DNA of 64,000 bases. Source: Multifurca ochricompacta. Taxonomy: Eukaryota > Basidiomycota > Agaricomycetes > Russulales > Russulaceae. Numbering within the stretch: position 1 is the stretch's first letter; each line of letters starts with the position of its first letter. Positions 58,577 through 64,000 of this stretch are shown here, piece by piece. The notes under the pieces were generated by a model, which was not told the DNA's origin, searched no databases, and was given only the letters and a program-made list of their open reading frames with translations. Position numbers and translations under genes: made by a program. The stretch lies in contig WTXG01000005.1 of the NCBI GenBank assembly GCA_022496185.1, forward strand, positions 868,001 through 932,000, in the 5' to 3' direction.

Positions 58577-61500
58577 ATGGCGATCTCTTCTACCGCTCCC
58601 TCTCGACATCAGAAATCGGTCAAAACCAAATGGCGCTCAACTAAGGTCATGAACATGCATGACCTTGCGCGCGATGATGACTTTTTGTCTCATCTTCTCG
58701 TTGAGAAACTTGGTACGGGTGACATCCCCCTCCTCGTCCATAAAATGGATCCTTCCCGTCGTCTCCCAAAGACCAACCCAGACGACCTCATGGGAATCAT
58801 TCAGCGCGTACGTTCCACCTTTCTCTCTCTTCTTGTGGACCTTTTACTCCCCTCCCCCCTTTCCATCGCGCCAACTTACGCGTTATTTTCTCTTTTTCAG
58901 CTCGTTTCTGCTAAGGGGTCACCCTCTGCTGCCATCCATGATGGCGTCGACAAGCTTCTCGAGTGCGTTTTATCGCGTCTTTCCCCCTCTCCCCCCCCCC
59001 TTCTCTACCACGCGCTCATTTTGAAATCAGGTTGCCCTCAGTTCGTTATTTCATCAAAGGTTTTACCGAACGAGAGATCAACTCTTTTGCCACGTCCGTC
59101 CCTCATTTACCGTCCCACCCTTGGTATTCTGCTCACTATCCGATACCCACCTTCTCCCAAATCTAGCCACGCTTCCCGTTATATGGAGCTCTACCTCCCA
59201 ACCGGCTCCATCGAGATCGCTCACACCCAGAGATATTCCCATCGCACCGGCAAATCTGAGCTCTGTATTCTCGCTACTCGTGCTCTTGCTCCCGGCACCG
59301 TTCTCTCTGAGCTTAAGGGTTCCATGGCCGATCTCACTGATGCTGAAGAAATCGAGCTCAAGCGTACAGACCGTCGCAACTCACATGGGGGCATTCGCCG
59401 AGACTTCAGTGTTATTCACTCAAAGCAACTCAAGAAAAATCACCTTTTCTTGGGTCCGGCCCGATTCGTCAACGTGAGTGCAGAAGGTCTCATGCTCTGG
59501 CTTCCCTGTCCGTGCCTCTGATTCGTATTTACTCACCACTCACGCGATATTTTCCGTTTCCTCTCCTCGTCCTTCCTTTTAAACCAACGATAGCACGACT
59601 GCGATAACAACTGTGAACTCTTTCGTGAGGGTCGCTACATCACTTTCCGCGTGGTCAAGCCAGTGGCGGTTGGCGAGGAAGTGACTGCGCACTACGGTGA
59701 CGGCTATTGTACGTACACTATCATTTCCCCTTTCCTCTCACGTCAAACGTGACCCGTCCTTTCCCATGGCTGTCAGTTGGTCGCGGAAACCGCGATTGCC
59801 TCTGCGAGACTTGCGAGAGGCGTGGAATGGGCGGGTACGGTCCACCTATACAACTCTCGGACGATGGTCGGTCCGACGAATCCTCCGATGTCGAACTCCC
59901 TGAAAGAGAAGGGGATGAGCCCGTGGTGAACGTCAACGAGCGACGCACTCGTCGTGGCGTATACGCTGTGCTCAAAGAGTCAGATGTAGAACCAGCCGAA
60001 GACCCTGATCCGGAACCCGAGTCTGCCACCCTCGGCGGTGAGATCCCGTGCGCAATCGATCTCGCTCTCGAGGTTGAGGCGACAGAGACGGAGCATGATG
60101 CCCTGTCTTCTGGCCTGGCTTCACTTCCCCCTTCGCGCTCATCACTCGTTCCACCTCTCGCCATCGGTGGTCTTGCCACTCCCGAGCCGGACTTCTTATC
60201 TGCCGCGCCAGGCAGAGCACCGCCTCAGCAACAATCACGCAAGCCCGGCCAACCGAGCGCACTCACCTCTCCAGCTCCCTCCGTAGCGCGATCGGTCACA
60301 CCTGTGTTCGAACCCATTATAACCACGCGTCTGCAAAAGAAAGCACGCGAGCTTCAGCAGCAACAGCAGTTGGTGACGCCACCGTTATCTGAAGATACGG
60401 CCTCGCTCGCCGAGAGTGTAAGTGCCCCAGCACGGTCCACTCGTTCCGCATCACACGGAAAGGGAAAGGGTGTGGCGGCCGTCGAATCGGAGCGCGTGCT
60501 CCGCGGGCGTCCCGCGTTACGCGGAGGTTCCATAGGCGCTCTACCATCATGCGCATCCGCCCATAGAACTAAGGTCTTAGAAGAGGACACGCGGAATAAA
60601 GGCAAGGGCAAGGCTCCGGCACATGAAGAAGCAGACCCCGGCAAGAAGGGTGGAGCGTCCGGCCTAGCTATCCCCACATGCGTGACGTGTCTCAGTGTGT
60701 TGCCTATCATCGCACTTGACCGAACGATTGTCTATGGTGATTTCGATAATACAGGGAAGGGGAAGAAGGAAAAACGCGAGTGTCCGAGGTGCGTGCCTCG
60801 TTCTCGCCGGCCGGTCGCTGTCGGCCGCCTGAGCCGCTGTGCGCTGATGGGTCCGCTCCTTCATCAAGGTGCTTGAGGCATCATGCTATCTATGGTGTGC
60901 CTTGGCCACATCGTAACACCGCTCAGGCGGCCAGCATGCCCACACCGCGCGAAAGCACACCTGTTGAACCTTCTCCGCGACAAAACACTCACACTCACAA
61001 GCTCCTGCATGATGTGGGCAAGAAGCTTGCTGCAACAGCAGCGTCTGCCTCCGCTCCACCGCCCCCTACAAAACGAAAACGGCCAGAAAGCCCTCTGGCC
61101 GCAGCGGTGTCTACCTACAAGCGACGCAAGACCTTTACTTCGGTACCACTCCCAGCGGCTCATCCACGTGAGTTGATTCGTAAAGGATGGAGCCGCTCCG
61201 GACGCAAGCATCTCCCAAGCGCCAAGGCACGCGAGATCGCGCCAACACAGGCGCAGAAGCGTCCGCGCGGCAGGCCGCGTCTTCATCCCCTCCCTACATC
61301 CTCTGCTCGCCCCACTCCATCCCCATCAGAATCTCCATCCCCAGTTACCACTGCTGCCACCGCATCTGCCCCACCTGCATTACTTACCGTCACCTCTGCG
61401 TCGCCGATATCATTCGCCTTGCGCACGGCGAAGAGCCGTGCAGTCGATGACCAACCGCGTGAGACTAACGGACGATTCGGGAAAAAGGCGAGCACGAACG

Positions 61501-63086
61501 GCAAGTTTCGGCGCCGTATCGGGCCCACGCCCGTGCTGCATCGGACTCGCGCACAGAGAGCCGAGGGACGCGCCAATGCACAGCGGGAAGTGGCTGATAG
61601 CGGCAGTGAAAGTTCCGGACACGACTTGGTGACGGCGGTAAAGCGCGAACGAGATGACGAGTACGAGTACGAGTATGAGCATGAGCATGAGCACGAGCCC
61701 GTCGTTGACACGGATGGACCGAGTGGAGGCCCCAAGCGCCCGCGCGTTCCGAGCTACGCGTATCCTACGCAATACTTCACGCCAAACCCCATGTCTTTTG
61801 CTCGCAAAAAGTGGGCACCGGCACAATCCTTGCCTCGATTAACTCACCACCTGCGCTCACTTGGTGCGGTGTCGTATTCGGATCAAGATATGCTAGCTGC
61901 ACGCCCGCCCGCATCGTCATCCGGGCTTACGCCACATGTGTCATCACAGCTATCGCCGCCGCCGCCGCCATCACTAGCAGAGAGTGAGGACGTGGAAGAC
62001 GAGAGCGATGGAGGCGGGTCAGATGACGGCGACTGGCCTGTGACTCCAGACAATGTGCCTGGGCCCGAGCCCGAAACCCAGCAGGATAGGGACGCGGGGC
62101 TGGAATCTGATAATAACGAACTACAACCGTCAGGCGGCTCAGCGAAGCATTCGCTACCTACGTTGTGGAAGCCGTCGCCATTTGTCTACGCAGCACGGCG
62201 GTGGGCTTTGCAAAACGGCGGTGGCACTCTGCATGAGCCGGACCAGGAACGCAGCCATTTTTTTCGTGACTTCACTAGCGCGCAATCGTTCTCGGTACCG
62301 AGAGGGGGGAAGCAATGGGCCAAGGGACTGGGACTGGGGCCAGTGTCAGTGTTGGCGTTAGTGACGCCACTAATACCTCTGGCGTTGGTGCTTGTGGTGG
62401 TGGCAGTGGCAGTGGTGTTGCACGGACGGAGTGGATGCAGGTGAACGGGACCACTGCACAATTTCGCAAGTGGGATACTTATGAAGTCGACTCGGCGTCC
62501 TCATCTGAAGAAGAGGTGTGTTGACTTTGTCCCGTCCTTCCTTGACACGCCACGTCTTGCTGGGATTGCGTTCCTTGTTCATTTTCCCTCTTGCTGTTCT
62601 CTTCTCCCTCTCTCCCTCTCTCCCTCCCTTCCATCCCCCCCCCCCTCCCTCCCTCTCTCTCTGCATTTTTTTTGCGTCTGTGAAACCTGGTCTCATCATA
62701 CCTCTCTTTCCCTCGACTGGCTCTATGTGCAGGATGTCGTGGTGGTCAAGTCGCCCGACCCGACAAAGTTCAAGCTCGCCAACGCGCTGTTTCCGGGGAT
62801 GCCGGCTCAGCCACCCAGCACCATGAGTGAAGTCGGAAAGAAGAGCAGCGGCGATAGCAAAAGCAACACCGTCGTCGTTCAAGCCGAGCTGGCTGCTGTC
62901 GAGCTAGCCTCGTCAACGCCGTCTCCTGCGTGGTCAGAGGGATCAGCTACCGTCGGTCCATTGGTGGTCTTGAAGGGCACTCAATTTGGCATTTCAGGGC
63001 CAACGTCCAAGTATTCATCACTCACACCTGTCGCACCTGGCCTTGTAGCAGCTGGATGGGACTCTGAGCTCTCAGCCGAAGCATGA
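58577..63086 (+). CDS. SET9: Histone H4-K20 methyltransferase SET9 (KMT5 family)
   Basis: Methylates histone H4 lysine 20, with roles in DNA-damage checkpoint signalling and heterochromatin. The N-terminal helical domain reads MNMHDLARDDDFLSHLLVEK, FIKGFTEREINSFATHASR and YMELYLPTGSIEIAHTQRYS. The SET core follows: LSELKGSMADLT, FSVIHSKQLKKNHLFLGPAR, the SAM-binding FVNHDCDNNCELF, VGEEVTAHYGDGYFG and the post-SET zinc motif CLCETCERR. A very long C-terminal tail (59.8-63.1 kb) is Pro/Ser-rich, contains CPRCLRHHAIYGVPWPHR and AT-hook-like RPRGRPR, and has an acidic EYEYEYEHEHEHEP run. One frame break at the G-run near 62304-62309 needs one added base to join the last part (TEWMQVNGTTAQFRKW, KSPDPTKFKLANALFPGMPA). 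About 1280 residues, long for the family. Confidence 0.9.
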
Positions 63087-64000
63087 TGGATGAATGGATG
63101 AATGGATGGACAGATGGATAGATGGATAGATGATGATGATGATGGTGATGATGATGTAAAACGTGAAAGCACTCACCGCTATTACTTTATTTTTTCGTTA
63201 CGTTACGTTCAATTTTTTCTGTGCTTGGCTTACTTGGCCCTTTTTCTTTTCTTTTTCTTTTTCTATTTCTATTTCCCGATTGTTGACTAACCAGCCACGA
63301 GCGGACCATAATGGATCCATTCATTTAGTATCACCCCAATTTCCCTCAGCTCCAGTTCAGTTGCTCCAAAGTCCAAGTCCAAGTCAGTCCAAGTCCGACC
63401 TCATCGAGATGTCCTGAACGATGTTCTGTTCTGTTCTGTTCTATTCTTGTTCTCTTGTACCTTACATTTTTACGTCTCACATTCAAATAAACTTTGTATG
63501 TAGTAGCTAATCGTTCCGTTCTGATACCCTTTTTCTTACTTTCTCAGAACCCTTTTTTTTATTTATTTTTATCATCCTGGAAAAAGAAAACAATCAACAC
63601 AGAACAGAAGGCATCCCGACGGTCGGCTGGCTTGAGTTTTGAGTTGGTCAACCGCGGTGTTTCGGGGATATCCTACATTCTATTTTATATTCTATTCTAT
63701 TACGGCGTCACCTATCTACCTCGGGGTCGGGTTGCGGATTGTTTAGGCCGTTCGCTCTACCCACTCGCCTACACATCCTCTCTAAACGCGGTCAAAAAAG
63801 ATCATCCAACCCCCCCCCCTCTCCCCGCCCCTCCCCATCACCAAGTTTTTATGAGTATCCACATGCTGTGATGATGATCCAGATGTGTGACCCTTACCCC
63901 TCTCGCCACATAAAACCCCCGAGATGGCCGCCCACGACTGATGTGGCGCTGTTGTTTCGGAGCGGAGCCTCAGTTTAACCAGCCATACGTACGGGCGCTA
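63087..64000. other. Intergenic with ATGG/GATG microsatellite
   Basis: A GGATGAAT/GATGGATA repeat runs at about 63086-63155, followed by T-rich and TTCTG-repeat (63420-63450) sequence. No gene is supported to the window end. A C-run (63810-63818) is present. Confidence 0.55.

Noticed and set aside
61283..61735. Minus-strand frames opposite the SET9 tail
   Set aside because: Low-complexity shadows of the GC-rich, repeat-containing coding tail (for example poly-Ser/Tyr opposite the Glu-Tyr repeat).

Overview
This window is nuclear DNA from a basidiomycete fungus, probably an Agaricomycete. It has densely packed protein genes on both strands, each broken by many 50-90 bp GT-AG introns. The recognisable proteins are fungal or general eukaryotic: PEX5, ARPC4, RPS8, SET9, NSE4, MRI1 and an Agaricomycete-style tandem-domain membrane protein. 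There are no operons, CRISPR arrays or prokaryotic features. All exon structures were read by eye, so exon edges are approximate except where a splice junction is stated.

Layout. 1-1.2 kb: low-complexity intergenic DNA. 1.2-5.9 kb: FG nucleoporin with a RanBP1 domain (NUP50/NUP2 type), tail to tail with a GYP1/TBC1D22 Rab-GAP. 6.2-9.4 kb: large protein with a HicA-like C-terminus. 9.7-14.7 kb: two-domain single-pass membrane protein, small multi-pass membrane protein, Ap4A phosphorylase. 15.2-16.9 kb: unrecognised helical protein. 18.3-20.6 kb: divergent bZIP factor and methylthioribose-1-phosphate isomerase. 20.9-25.4 kb: an uncertain gene, a Rec114-like meiotic protein and ETF-alpha. 25.7-31.7 kb: PEX5, TRM44 and a BTB/POZ protein. 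32.7-38.6 kb: dihydroxy-acid dehydratase, a small membrane protein and a GH17 glucanase. 39.1-43.5 kb: NSE4, ARPC4 and a nucleolar-type FKBP. 43.5-48.7 kb: gene-poor stretch. 48.7-51.1 kb: SDR oxidoreductase and a coiled-coil protein. 51.3-56.0 kb: two tail-to-tail UGP1 paralogues forming an inverted repeat. 56.9-63.1 kb: RPS8 and the H4K20 methyltransferase SET9.

The genes are housekeeping and do not form one pathway. Small functional links are amino-acid metabolism (MRI1, ILV3), mitochondrial and peroxisomal metabolism (ETFA, PEX5), chromosome biology (REC114, NSE4, SET9) and cell-wall glucan metabolism (UGP1 pair, GH17).

Two window-scale observations stand out. First, the two UGP1 copies are diverged in their 5' parts (exon sequence and introns) but almost identical, intron included, over about 553 bp at their facing 3' ends; this looks like an ectopic gene-conversion tract. 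Second, at least 14 reading-frame breaks in ten unrelated genes can each be repaired by one extra base and none needs a base removed. That points to systematic single-base deletions in the assembly rather than ten pseudogenes.
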